Source: Adineta ricciae
Lineage: Eukaryota; Rotifera; Eurotatoria; Adinetida; Adinetidae
Reading direction: 5' to 3'
DNA length: 64,000 nucleotides
Assembly (NCBI GenBank): GCA_905250025.1
Contig: CAJNOJ010000275.1
Coordinates: forward strand, 1-64,000
In this document: in pieces, positions 23,397 through 36,800 of the stretch
How the letters are laid out: each line of letters opens with the position of its first letter
Position numbering within the stretch: position 1 is the first letter of the stretch
Made by a program: the position numbers and the translations under genes
Notes under the pieces: generated by a model
The model's input: only the letters and a program-made list of their open reading frames with translations
Database searches by the model: none
Told to the model about the DNA's origin: nothing

Positions 23397-24875
23397 TTTG
23401 AATAAAATTAGGTTCTCACTATATGATTATCGTTTTCTCTACTTTTCCAAGCAAGTACTTCAAATTGACATAGTTTTGGATAAAACACCCATTTGTTCAC
23501 TGATCATCGAATCCAATGGCATGAAATTTCATCATAGATGTCAATAGATACGCACTTGAAATCTCGATTTTTTTCAAAATATTTTCTTCTCATTTTTTAC
23601 ACTTCGAAGACTTCGTTTCAAATTGTAATTGAATTTTAATTTCAAATGCAAACAGGTGTCACTAACTGACAAAATTTGTTGCAAATCAATTCACCGCATT
23701 TCTTTTCAGAACTATTTTGTTGTATTTCAATATATAAAGATCTTAGATGATTGTCTAAATGCTCGGTTGAGTTCGGCTGGTGCCGGGGCTAGGCTTCAAA
23801 CCTAGGGACGCTTCGCGGCGTAGCAGTTCGATTCTGCCTACCGAGCGAATTATTCAAAAAAAACAGTATCGTGTAGGGCTTCTTCCTTTTTTTGTCATAT
23901 AGATTCAAAGAAAAAGAGAATTCTTTTCGTGATATCTTTATTAATGATGACGTCAGAAAATTCTCGAGGCAGATTAATAAAATCTGTTTCTCACGCTGAT
24001 CTTTTCTTCAAATAGAGTTTCCCGAAGCAAACCGAATAATAATACTATACATAACCATAGTATTCTTTTGCTTCTTTCTCGTTGGTTAGATTTGCTATCC
24101 AATATGATAAATTTTTATTGTTTTGTTTATTATTTCTATATTTCAGTTCTTTTTCTATCCATGCTACTATTTCGTTCGTTTCTGTGCCCTTTTGTCCCTC
24201 TCGGACCTACCCTATTTTCGACTAGAACACGGTAAAAACGTATATTTACCCGATATCCCGCGTGGCTCTGTAACGAAAATGGTGAAATATTCATGTTCCT
24301 TATCAGAAAGATTTGTACTGCGATATTTAACATGCGTTCTTTCGCTGATTATCGAAATACTTGTCGTTTTTTCATGAGCTGCACTCATATTTTGCATTCG
24401 ATATCTGGTATTTAATCACTGCTGCACAGGTAAACATGACGAGGGAAACATTTGTTAAAGAAATGTATTTGATCAGATCCGAAGCCCTGAGTTAATATTT
24501 TTCTTTCGACAATATATTGTATATTTAGTTAAATCCTTAGAAGATAGATTGATTGTAACGAACGAAGAAAAATCATAGATCTTGTTTCTCTAGTCTATAA
24601 AAGAACACAAAAGAAAAACAATTCATATTTTTCAAACGGATTTACGAAAAGGTTAAGGACATGTCTCCACATTCATAGCAGCATCTAAGACAATATATTG
24701 GTGAAGGTTGAAGACGCCGATACATCATAATAAAATTGTATCGTTTTCGATGACTAATCATCAGGATAATGGGAAATCGTTTGAACTTCGCCAAGTATTT
24801 GCTAATTGAGAAATCATCTCAAATAAACCTCTTGGTTTTTTTCTTTCTTTCTTTCAGATTGGTTCATCCAATGAC
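23397..24875. other. Intergenic apart from tRNA-Sec
   Basis: Between the ARMH3 start and the P5B ATPase start the only recognised gene is the tRNA at 23761-23847. A CTTTCAG acceptor-like site at about 24850-24857, just upstream of the ATPase ATG, suggests that this transcript has an upstream noncoding exon. Other open frames here (for example 24123-24377) lack support. Confidence 0.5.
23761..23847 (+). tRNA. tRNA-Sec (anticodon UCA)
   Basis: The 87-nt sequence from GCTCGGTTG to CTACCGAGC plus discriminator G folds as eukaryotic selenocysteine tRNA. The acceptor arm is 9 bp with a T:T mismatch at position 8, as in the animal tRNA-Sec. The long D stem pairs CGGC with GCCG. The anticodon arm is CTAGG-CTTCAAA-CCTAG with TCA at 23796-23798. 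A long variable arm (ACGC..GCGT) follows, then a 4-bp T stem GCAG-TTCGATT-CTGC. This 9/4 architecture separates it from tRNA-Ser and from a suppressor tRNA. It reads UGA as selenocysteine when a SECIS element is present, so the genome should contain selenoproteins and SecS, PSTK and eEFSec. No intron and no encoded CCA. A run of seven T at about 23887-23893 may be the Pol III terminator. Confidence 0.95.
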
Positions 24876-27800
24876 ATGCCTCAGCCCAGTGGCATTCGAT
24901 CCTACCAGATTGTAAACGACGGAACAGATGACCAATTTGTATGTACTTAAAAGACGTTTTTTCGCGAAGAAAGGTCAATCTGTCCTAGGTCTTATACGGA
25001 TATACTCGGTCGATAGCACGAACGATTATAACGTGGATATTTATTTTTCTAACAGTTGGATTTCTTCGTTTGGTGTTCTATTGGAAGCCTCATTGGTTTG
25101 TACGATGCTATTGTACGCGAGCTGATCTAGCTGTTGCTCAATATGTATTGTTGAAAGTAAAAATCGCAGCTTAGAAAAACCTTTCTATTCATTTTATGTT
25201 CATTAGGATCGATATCAACAATGGTATGTTGAAACTGTGCTGAAAGTCGATCCAAATCTAAATCCGAATGATCCAAATGATTCTCGGTACTGAAATTGTT
25301 TCTATCTATAAACTTCATTCTATGTTTCTTTTTGCAGAAACTTCACGCCAGCAAATCGTTCACGTTATGGTCATTTTTCTGATCAACAAGAGACAGATGA
25401 TGTAAGTAAAACGATAGAAAACCTCTTCTTCTTCTTCGTATCATCCTCATCATCATACCATTCACTCGATTTTCTTCCATAACAAAAAGAATTCTATAAA
25501 ACGATCGAGAGTCTTTAGTGTACAGGTGAACCTTTTCTCAGCGACAGTTCTGCTACGCTGCGTACAAGGAACAAATATCGACGAACGGTAGGTAGATTTG
25601 TTTGGCTTTGTACTGGTGACATGTTCTTTTGTAAATGAATGTCCGTCAATAACGCATGTTATCCAACGCATATCAACGATATTTTTCTCTCACTCTTTTA
25701 TTTGTGCCTAGTTTTTTCTTCGGAGATGGATCTATCATCATCGTCATTGTCAAGAAATGATTTCTTGTGAAATTGAAAACGTAATAATGTCTCTATATCT
25801 AGTCTGACATATACTAAAATATACCCGCACAACATTTAACATCAACATTTCTACTCATATTAATCCTTGTTTTGTCTATCGCCATTTGTCAACCCTTTTA
25901 CTTCTTCCCGCTATTTATTACCGTTACCTTTTCTATATGTGCTTTTTATGTGAATGTCGGTAGTTTCATTTGGCTCGGTGTCAGTCGACTATCACGAATT
26001 GCTATGCAATTCATGCAATGACTAAGAATCTCTGAAGGAGAAAATCATTTTGTAGTGTATGCGTATTTAAATGCACCTTGACACAACGATGGTGATAGCG
26101 ATTCTAAATACGAAGAAAGCATGATGTTATTTGTTCGGTGTTGTGAATCTTATCTATGATTGTTTAGAGAGCTGTTCATCGATATTTCGTTAACAAACGA
26201 TGGCATTATGTTTGGCAAGAAACTGAATATAAATTTACTAAACTTTTGTAAATATAGGAATCCGTTTGGTTAGAAAATCTATTGAGGAATTGCTTTGTTT
26301 CGATTAGGGGTGTTGAAAACAATGTCAAATGTGATTATTTCAGTCAGATTCGTCCACTAACAGTCGAAGAACGTGCACACAAGTAATTGATTGAACGAAT
26401 TTTGTTGTCGATCTAATTCGATCAATTTTTCTTTCAAGAAAAATTATATATGGTGAAAACAGCATTGGTCTTCGTCTGACTCCTATCTTTCGCTTGCTTA
26501 TTCAAGAAGTAAAAGAAGATCATTTGAACAAATTTCCAACAAAAACGATTTTTCCTTCTTTTCTTTCGAATAAAATCAATAGGTTCTCTCTCCATTCTAT
26601 ATCTTTCAACTATTTTCCTGCATTCTCTGGTTTTCCGATGAATATGTTACCTATGCATCATGTATTGTCTTTATAACTGTTGTTTCGGTCATAATAACAT
26701 TACGTGAAGTTCGAAAAGTAAGTTCTGTGAAATTTCAAACTAAACAATATGATCCCCGAATAACTGTATTCCACTAGAATGAACGAGCTTTACGTGATAC
26801 AGTCCATCAATCAGAAGTAAGCACTGTGATTATATATAATCCCGAAACACACGAAGGTTTGATGGATGAGAAGAAACTTGTTCTACCGAGAAAAGCTTCT
26901 CGTGCTTATTTTAGAAGAACAACGTGATATAATTAGCGAAGATCTCGTTCCAGGCGATGTTATCGTTATCCGTAGTTCGTCAATGATGCAATGTGATGCT
27001 GTCCTATTGAATGGAAACGTTATTGTCAATGAATCGATGTTAACTGGTGAAAGTATTCCTGTGACGAAAGTTCAAATTCCTTATTATCAATCATCAGCTG
27101 ATCATCCAGGACTCGACGAACCATTCAGTATTTCTGAGCACAATCGATTCATTCTATTCAGTGGAACATCTGTTATTCAAACGCGTTACTATGGCGCTGG
27201 TGAAGTACGTGGTGTGGTCATTCGGACAGGTAAATTGACGCAAAGAAACGAAGGTTGTATCTACGAGAATTATCTGTAGCATTCAACACGGCGAAAGGTG
27301 AATTAATTCGATCGATTCTTTATCCAAAACCGGTTGATTTCAAATTCAACACCGACACATACAAATATGTTGGCGGTATGGCAATAATTGCACTTGGTGG
27401 CATGATCTTTTCGTTAGTTATGCGAATTATACGCGGTGAACCAGCTGGCGTCATTGTCAAACGTACCATTGATGTGACTACCATTGCTGTTCCACCTGCC
27501 CTTCCTGCTGCTCTTTCAGCGGGCCTTGCCTATGCCCAAAATCGCTTGAAAAAAATGAATATTTTCTGTATTAGTCCTCGTTCCATCAACATATGTGGAT
27601 CAGTGAACACCGTTGTCTTCGATAAAGTTCGTGCTCATCGATTACACTGTTGTATTCTCATCATGCGCATCTGATTGTTTAGACGGGTACATTGACAGAA
27701 GATGGTCTTGATCTTCAATGTGTCGTGCCTATTACTCGCTCATATGATGCAACCAATACGATGGAAAAAATTGAATTTGGCTCTCAAACCACTGAAGTGA

Positions 27801-30800
27801 CAGATTTAAATTGGCGTGATGAAGAAGCACACAGTATGATCATTGTCTGTATGGCTGGTACGTAGTATTGCTTACTTCATAGACAACTTCACTTCGATGT
27901 ATCTTATTTGATTCAGCTTGCCATACTTTAACAAGAATCAACGGCGAACTTGCTGGTGATCCACTTGATTTAAAGATGCTGGCATTTACTCAATATGAAT
28001 TATATGAACCAGCTGAAAATGAACAAGCTAACTTTGATATGCTTTTTCCTACGATTGTTCGACCTATTAACTCGCCAAACAATATCGCACCACCGCCGGG
28101 TCGTCTTTCCGGCTCTGTCAGCTCATTAATTGCTGGGGTAAGTCAATGAAAAAACCGCAAATAGAAAAAAGAGCCTCATGCTCGTCTTTCCTTCGTAGAA
28201 TATTCCATTTGAGATTGGTATTGTTCGACAATTACCATTCAGTTCATCATTACAACGAACAAGTGTAATTGTACGAATTCTTGCCAAGGATTCATTTGAT
28301 TTATTAACTAAAGGTTCACCAGAAAAAATTGCCGAACTTTCAAGACCTGAGACAAGTAAGACACGGTACTTTGCTAGAGATAATCGAACGATCGTCTTCG
28401 ATTAGTTCCGAAAAACTTCAATGAAGTTCTTTCCACATATGCTAAACAAGGCTATCGAGTATTAGCAATGGCTTATAAACCATTAGAATTGAACTACGTG
28501 AAAATTCAACGAATCGAACGGTTAGTTGTTTGTGTTTTGTGCACACTTGTATATCTAGTCAATTGTAACGATTATTAGAGAGAAAATTGAACATAATCTA
28601 ATCTTTCTCGGTCTTGTCATTATGGAGAATCGACTAAAGCCCCAAACGGAAGGTAAATCTATTGTTATTTCTCTCAGCAAAATAGCTTGTATTTCTTCTA
28701 GGAGTATTAAAAGTTCTTTCAAATGCAAATATTCGAACAATTATGTGCACTGGTACGTAGGACTTGTCTCGTTCAATTACTTAACTTCGAAATGATCATG
28801 TCTAGGTGATAACATGTTGACAGCGTTAAGTGTCGCTCGTGATTGTGATATGATCCCGGATGATGCCAAAATTATCGCTATTGAAGCAACTGAATCTGAC
28901 GATACACCGACTTTCACTTATGCTCAAGTTTATAATCGAAGAGTGAAAGAAGTTCGCTATGATCAAAGTGTACGTATAGATTGTAAACACAAGAATCCCT
29001 TTCAAGAGAGAAACATTCGATGTAGATGTGTCATTATCTTTCTTTAAAGTCACTCTATAACTAATTACTAGATAAATATTTCTAATGAAAGAGTCTGTTA
29101 CCCTCTTAAATAATCATATCTATTTCTGATGTCGTTCTTCCCGTGAAGAAAACTAATCGGAATATTGACAGACCGGATTACAGTTATTTGATCATGTTTT
29201 CATATGTCAATGGCGAAGTAACAAAAAAAAATAACAATAAATACTTTTGATTATGAAAATTGAAAAAAGCTGAATGTCAAATCTAATATTTTCTAGTCGC
29301 ATCGTTTGATTGAACTTGATCGTCGAACGCCGTATCATTTTGCTATATCTGGCAAATCTTTCCAAGTTGTACGTGAGAAACATCCTGAGTTATTACGTCG
29401 GGTAAGTTTATCTTTCGTTTGTGCATTTTTCAACATTTATATTCGCTTTAGTTGTGCGTTCGTGGTACTGTTTTCGCACGAATGTTACCTGAACAAAAAC
29501 AACAACTGATCGAAACACTTCAAGAACTTGGGTAAGTTGAACATCGAGCAAAAGAAAAGAAACGTGCTACAAATCGTGATGCTTTATTCAATTAACGTAA
29601 TAAATCTGACGCGCATCGATTGATATAAATCGTGCCATCAGCTTCGCCCAGCGGGATCGGAAGAGAGTTCAATTGTATTGGTGTCGATGGATTCGAATAA
29701 TCAGGGTTTGGACTCCGCCGAAAAGAAAGTTGATGATTATTCGTCTGATGAGCAGTGGTAGCAGCACCTTTCTGTCGAGACGATTTTGTTGAAAACTGTT
29801 GTGAAAATACTGACTCATTTGACCGACAGAAAATAATATTTGTAAATGCACGTCGAAAAACATCACTAAATATCGTATAAATAAAAGGATTAGCCATTGA
29901 GGAACTATAACCAAGCCATGTTATTGAAAACCAGATTGTCGATGAGATGCGTTCACGACATTGTTCACATACAGCTGATATAAATGTACATATAAAAAAC
30001 GGTGTCCATAGAGTAACAAAGACACAAAAGATGATCATGAGAACTCGAAGAGCTTTGCGTTCGTTAGCAGCGACAATATGTTCGTCATTTAGGCGTTGAA
30101 ACGATGCATGATGAGAATGAGAAACGGAACTTAATACTCGAGGATTAAATCGATGAAAAACAGACGATGAATCAGATGAGTTCGTATTTGTTGTCGAAGT
30201 TAATGTTTGGTGGTTACGAGGATTGTACGGGTGTGGATTGGTTAATAAGTACGATGAATGAGATTGATGATGATGCCGGTGCTTCAGCGGTCGATGCCAA
30301 TGTGAGGGTATTTGGTTGCCTTGCCCTTGGGTCGTATGGAGAAGACTAGCCGACGATGATGATGCACGTGGACGATGTTCGATGGAGAGAATGTTGTCCA
30401 TTTCCGATTCGATTTGACGGAAAACAGTTGATGAATGGTACGGGGGTGAACGTTGATGTCGAAATGGATATGTAGATGATGCAGGCGAGGAACGCTGCCA
30501 AAGTGAAGCAGATGATTTATCGGAATTCTGACGTGAATGTGAAAGTACGTTTCGTGATGATTGACGAAAAAAATTCGTGAATAGAGATGCAGAAGATAAA
30601 AGTGGATGATTGAAAGGAAATCGACGCCGTTTGACTGAATTAAGTGTATAAGTTTCATCGGTGTCTGCCGGACAAATATTTGTTAAATCCAATGATGGAA
30701 TTGAAATGGTTTGCGTCGAGATTGTTCGAGAAGTTTTTGTCAAGCGTTGACTCAACGAAGTTGTCGATGTCGATTGATGTAACTTTACTGTTGCAGGCTT

Positions 30801-33800
30801 TTCTTCATTCGTCCTTTCGGGCGGTTCGATGGGCAATGAGCGAAGTCGATAGGGAAAAACGAGCACATAGTAGTGAAGAATCGCTTGCATGAATGGAAGA
30901 TAGGATTCCCATGGTAATGAAAGAGAAATCGATTCAGGTAGATTCGAATGAGATGATGATGATGATGGAACGATTTGCATGTATGTTGGTTCATATCCTT
31001 CAACTAAAATAGATAGAAAACGTGGATAATCAATCGTATAATATAATCTAATCGGATCTTTGTTTTTGTTTAGCAAGACAAAGATTTGTCGATTATCATA
31101 TTGTTAAATGAATAATCGAATATTAATTCAATAATCGTATCAGTGGTCTATACCAAAATCTTCGTTCCTTTGAATTCTTTCCGATCGATAATGTCAAAAG
31201 AATGTAAAGATGATTTATCTCGGTCGGATAGAAACATGTATCTTAGATAATAAATATTCTATTATTTGCTTTCAAAGCAAAACAAAACTCGATGAATGAG
31301 GAAGAATTAATGAAGTTTGACGGGTTTTCTTCTTTGATAATCAATCGAGAGAAACAAGACCTACTTCGACTATCTACATCTGTCGTCGAACAAACATCTT
31401 CCTCTTCTTTAAGTGATGATATTGCGTTGATAGTTGATGTTGTTATCGTCGAAGAAGTTTGTTGTTCTTGTTCTGACATAGTCAACGGTTGATGTTGTTC
31501 TTCAATAGTAACAATTGATCTTCGAATTGCACTGGTTCCAGTAATTGACGTTAAATCATGAGGATCGGATGTTGATTTTGAACATTCCGTTATCTCGTAA
31601 ACAGTACTCATATCGCAGTCGGTTTTTGAACGGCTGCTTGATGTACTTAGGTTTTGTTGTTGTTGCTGTAGCTGTTGCTGTTGTTGGGCACGACGTTTCT
31701 TACTTCCACTCGATTTAGTATAACTAATAGTTAAATGTTGATTACTATGGAGTAATTCATTTGATATGTTTGTGCCACTTGTTAGTTTAATAGAACCATA
31801 TTGAATATTATTTGAATCCTGTTTCACATTCATATCGGAGCTATGCGAAGGGAAAAACTGCGTTCGGTTGTCTGTTGTTGGTGATGTTGTCGTTGTAGTA
31901 ATAATTGCATAGGAAGTTCGCGATAGGATAGAATTAGGATTGATATTATTACTTGTCGTGTTTGTGTTTGATAGTAATGAAGTTGTCGGATTGTTTGTTG
32001 ATGAGGATGTTCGTCGAATGTTATGAGCTATTTCCGCATATTGATTGATTATCTGTGCCAATGGTCGAAAAGTTTGCTTTAACCGTCGTTCACGGTTATA
32101 TTTTCGTTTATGAACTAAAACATTTCGCAATGAACGCATCGTCAACGCATATGTCGTTATCATAATAATGAATGGAATATAGAACGCAAATACAGAACCG
32201 TACAATTTGAATGAGGCATTGTTCGGTGCGCAAATACCGTTGGATAGGACGTTCTGCTTATCCACAATACCTAAGACGAACACTGGAGATGATACAGCGG
32301 CGCTTATTGCCCAAACAGCAACAATCTTCAGTAGCATGATACGACGTGTTTTGTTTCTTCCATAACGAAATGGAAAACGAATTGTAAAATATCGGTCCAT
32401 AGACATCGTACTCATATGCCATATTGACGATGTACAGCATAGAACGTCCAATGTAGCAAAAATAATACACGCATAATGTGACAACGGAAAGTAGCCTAAT
32501 GAAAAGTATTCATTAGTAAGATTTGATCGCGATAGTTGCAGAAAAACTTACCGATAATTTCAGAAATCATTCCCATCGGCATGACGAGTATAGCAACTAG
32601 ACAATCAGCGATTGCTAATGACATAAGAAAATAATTGGTTGTGTTTTGTAATTTTCGCTCTCGTGCTATCGCCAAACAAACGAGAACGTTGCCGGCGGCC
32701 GTAACGAAAATGACTAAAATTGTAGAAGAAAACGTGAAACAAATTAGTTCGCTTTTGATCGTAACAGAAATTCTTTGTGGAATTCGATTCGAACATCGTG
32801 CTTCGCTTGAACATCCTTGAGTTTAAATCGCGTCTATGTCTGTCTCTCTCTCTCTCTCTAGTTAGTTGATAGAATTAAGCGAACATGTAAACAGTCATCT
32901 TTCCGGCCAACAATTTCCTTTTTTGTTCGTTTCGAACGTTTATATTTATTGGAATAAAAACAAAGCTCGTATCAACAAGATCTACTTACTAATAATTAAG
33001 AGAAAACGATACCACATTGTTCGAACTGACGCTTGATAAACATCAAGATCTGTTGTCGTAGAATCTTGTTCGTTAACTATCCAAATGGCAGTTGTCGACG
33101 AGGCTGATGTTGCCTGGATATTATGAAAATAAAGCAGAAGAAACGTCCGATTTGACAGAAGTAATACTTGAAAATGTATTCGACTAAGTTTCTCTCCTTA
33201 AACGCGCTTGCAAGAAGCAAAGAAAGAAATCTTTTGCTTTGCCATTTGAACGGAATTACAATAAAAAACAAGACAAGTTTATCGTGTATAGTCGATCGAC
33301 CATTGACTGAAGGCGGCGTCTAGAATATTTCTTCTCCTCCCAGTTTTCCTCTTCATTCTGACGATTCATAATAACAGAGACGGCGAATGTCTCGTTTTCT
33401 TGCCGCTCTTTTTTTCTCCTTCATCGCCTTTTCGCTCGCTCTCTTGATAGCCGGGACTTTCTTGTGCATTGTACGTTAGATATTTTCATCCTATTATGAT
33501 TATTATTAATACAACGTCAAACAAATTTTGTCGAATTCTTTCTTTTTCTATTCCATTGATATATAACAAAAGAAGTTCTCTTCCAATCGCTTCTCTTCTC
33601 GTACACTCTCTAACTCTTTGATTTCATATCATGAATAATCAATAACAGATGACAACTAATTAGTTCAGAAAAACTCGTAATACAGAAGGAAAATCTCCTG
33701 AGACTCATCAAAAGTTCAACTTACCTTCAAAAGCAAAAGAAAACTTCACAGCTCGAATGTAACAAGTGACAAATTCTGAAAGAAACACTTGTTACTAAAT

Positions 33801-36800
33801 GAATTTCATCTTCAACATTGACAGGTACGCTTCATGTCAAAAGTAGATTCTCCAATCACTTTACAAAACTTCAAGTCTGATGTAGCATAATGTTTTTTAC
33901 TTCCTAACCTGAGGCAATAGATATGAGCAGAAATGTTTATTTCACGGTGCAAGTCGTTTCATTTCCGAAATCTATTAGTTCCAATCAGCATTCTTACGAG
34001 CTTAGGAAGAAATGTAACCGAGAGAGAGAGAGAGAAAGGGAACTTACCAAGATATAATAATGTGTGATTGATGACGAATTAATCATATTCAGTGTGGTTT
34101 TTTCAAATAAAAATAACCAAATCTAAATAGATTTTCATTCGATAAATACAAGAGAAAAGATGAAACAATTCAGTTACTCGGCGTGCTTAATCGCTTCGAT
34201 GATTTCTTCCACACAAATCGTCCCTGCTTTCACTGAAATTCTAGAACACAAAGAAATTTCCTCCCAGACTTTTCAATGATATCAGCAGCGAATTTCCTTG
34301 TACTTACCTGACGATGTCAAACTAGCGTGTTTATAATGCACAGTTGAAAAAAAAAGAAAGAAAGATGTTTTTCCTCACATTCTCGAAATCATTTGTAACT
34401 AACGCTGTTACTTTTCTGATAACTGAGAGACAAGAATAAGCTCAATTATTCTTCTTAATTTATTTCTCTCCTTCTTTTCCACTCGTTGTTGTTTTCTCTT
34501 CTAATTATAACCTATACTCATACATAGATATACCGATGGGCTGACACAAGGAAAAAATAACTTGATCATAATTGAAAAGAGAGAAGTTGTAGCAGTTTGA
34601 TATAATGAAAGGTGTGACATGGATGTCTCGATTTCTAGTCGTACTTTTCCTTTTGTTTCCTTCAAAATATATTGTAGACATTATTCGACGTATTATAGGA
34701 TGAAATAACACGAAGAATAGAGAGATAATGTCTTTGGAATGAATAAAGAGATCTAGACGGATTTTCTTTATTATTTAATGAGTCAATAGAAATCCGTTTG
34801 AGTACATCACAAACGAAGGTTTGATCTGGACGAGGAAAGGAAAATCATGTGATGTATGAACAAAAAAAAATCAAATAAACGTTTGTTTGAATGTGTGAAA
34901 TGTTTCAAAAAATGTCGTTGCTAAATATAGGAAACTGATTGCTCTAGTCATTTTTCTCATATGCAATGTGAATGAAATGTGAGTTGAAGACTTGTCATTC
35001 TATAAATGTTACACTCTAATATAAGATTTTTTGACAATTTAATTCAAACACATATGTTTGATCATTTATTCTGTTTATCCCATGAGATCTAGATGTTGAA
35101 ATAAGAAGAGGAAAAGAAACAACATAAGAATGCACTCATGAAAATAGATATGATAAATCCTTAAGTAACGATTTGATGGTACTAGTCAGAGAACTGGAAA
35201 AGAGAAAGAAGAAGCAGTTTACAATGTACTATGTATGAGAAGATGTTGATTTATTTGCTTTTCTGAATGATAATTACTAGTAAATATATATCTAATTGAT
35301 GTACTTTTACGGAATCTATTCATAGAAATGTGTTATAAATTGTTTTATTCTATTTTATTTTCTCTCTGATACTCAGTGTCGTTTTCTCATTGTATATCAA
35401 TGTCAATACAAAAAAACTTCCGTTCTATCCATTAAATCAAACTTGCTGCACTATCAATCATCTGTAAACAAATCTATAGAACTCTTTTTCACTTCGACTT
35501 CTCGATCAGCTCTTCTGACACGATTGATTAGTAATAACAGATGACATTTTTTTGTTAAACAATAGAACGATACTTTGTCATATGATTGATTTTATCATTA
35601 TATCATCATATTTCTAGTTACTATGTGTCGATGTGTGGCGATGGTGCTAATGATGTTGGAGCATTAAAAGCAGCACACGCAGGAATATCATTATCAACAG
35701 CTGACGCATCAATCGCAAGTCCATTTACATCTCGAACGCCAACAATCGAATGTGTACCCACTATTATTCGGTAGGAGAAATTTGCATTCAATGTACTCAT
35801 GTATATTCGGAATTTTGTCTTTTAGGGAAGGACGTGCAGGTAAAAATTGATTTTGCATTGAAGTAATTTTATTGTTTCTCGTCGTACAGCATTAGTGACT
35901 TCGTTTGGAGTCGTGAAGTATATGGTTGCGTATAGTTTGACTCAATTCTTGACAGTTATTATGTTATATACGGTACGCGGTTCATGAAATCAATTGTGAG
36001 AAGTTGAATTAAATGACTACTTTTGTTTATTAGATTGGAAACAATTTAACTGATTATGAATTTCTGTTTATTGATTTGGGTCTTATTACATTGCTGGTAT
36101 TACTTTGTGAGTTCGATGGAAATCTTTGAATAGTTATGATCATTGGAAAATTTCAGTCAGTCGAACAGAGTCATATCCATATTTGGATCCTAAACCACCT
36201 CGAACAAAGCTGATTTCTTGGTATGTAATAAATCCAATAGATTTCTAATGAAAAGGAATATCTATTCTAGGCGGCCACTCTTTTCACTTATTGGTCATCT
36301 ATCAATCTGTGCTGGTTTTCAAGCCTTTACTTTCGAATTTGTTAAAAGACAACCATGGTTATTTGAATAGTTCTTCTTTGCTACCAAATAAGTCATTCTT
36401 TCTTTCTATTTTCACTTAGGTACGAGCCGTTTGAGTTCAATACTGATAAAATCTATGTATCGCATATTAATACGGCTATATTTCTTCAATCAACATTTCA
36501 ATACATTTGGGAATCGATTGTCTTCTCTCGCGGTGCCCCCTACCGTCGATCGATATTTTCGAATTGTAAATGAACTTTTCATTACGATTGACGTTTTTAT
36601 CATTTATCATCTTCCAGGGTTGTTTCTTCTTTCGATTGTACTCACATTTGGATTCAGTTTGCTTCTTCTTTTCGTTCCTGTCAAACCGCTCTACAACTTC
36701 TTTGAGGTTTGTATTGTAGTAATGTTTACTTAACAACTGAATGCCTAACGGAGACACATACATTAGTCTACTTTCATTTCAATTAACTAAAAATAACAGA

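Noticed and set aside
23761..23847. UGA suppressor tRNA or tRNA-Ser
   Set aside because: The 9-bp acceptor, 4-bp T stem, conserved T:T mismatch and long D stem fit tRNA-Sec only.
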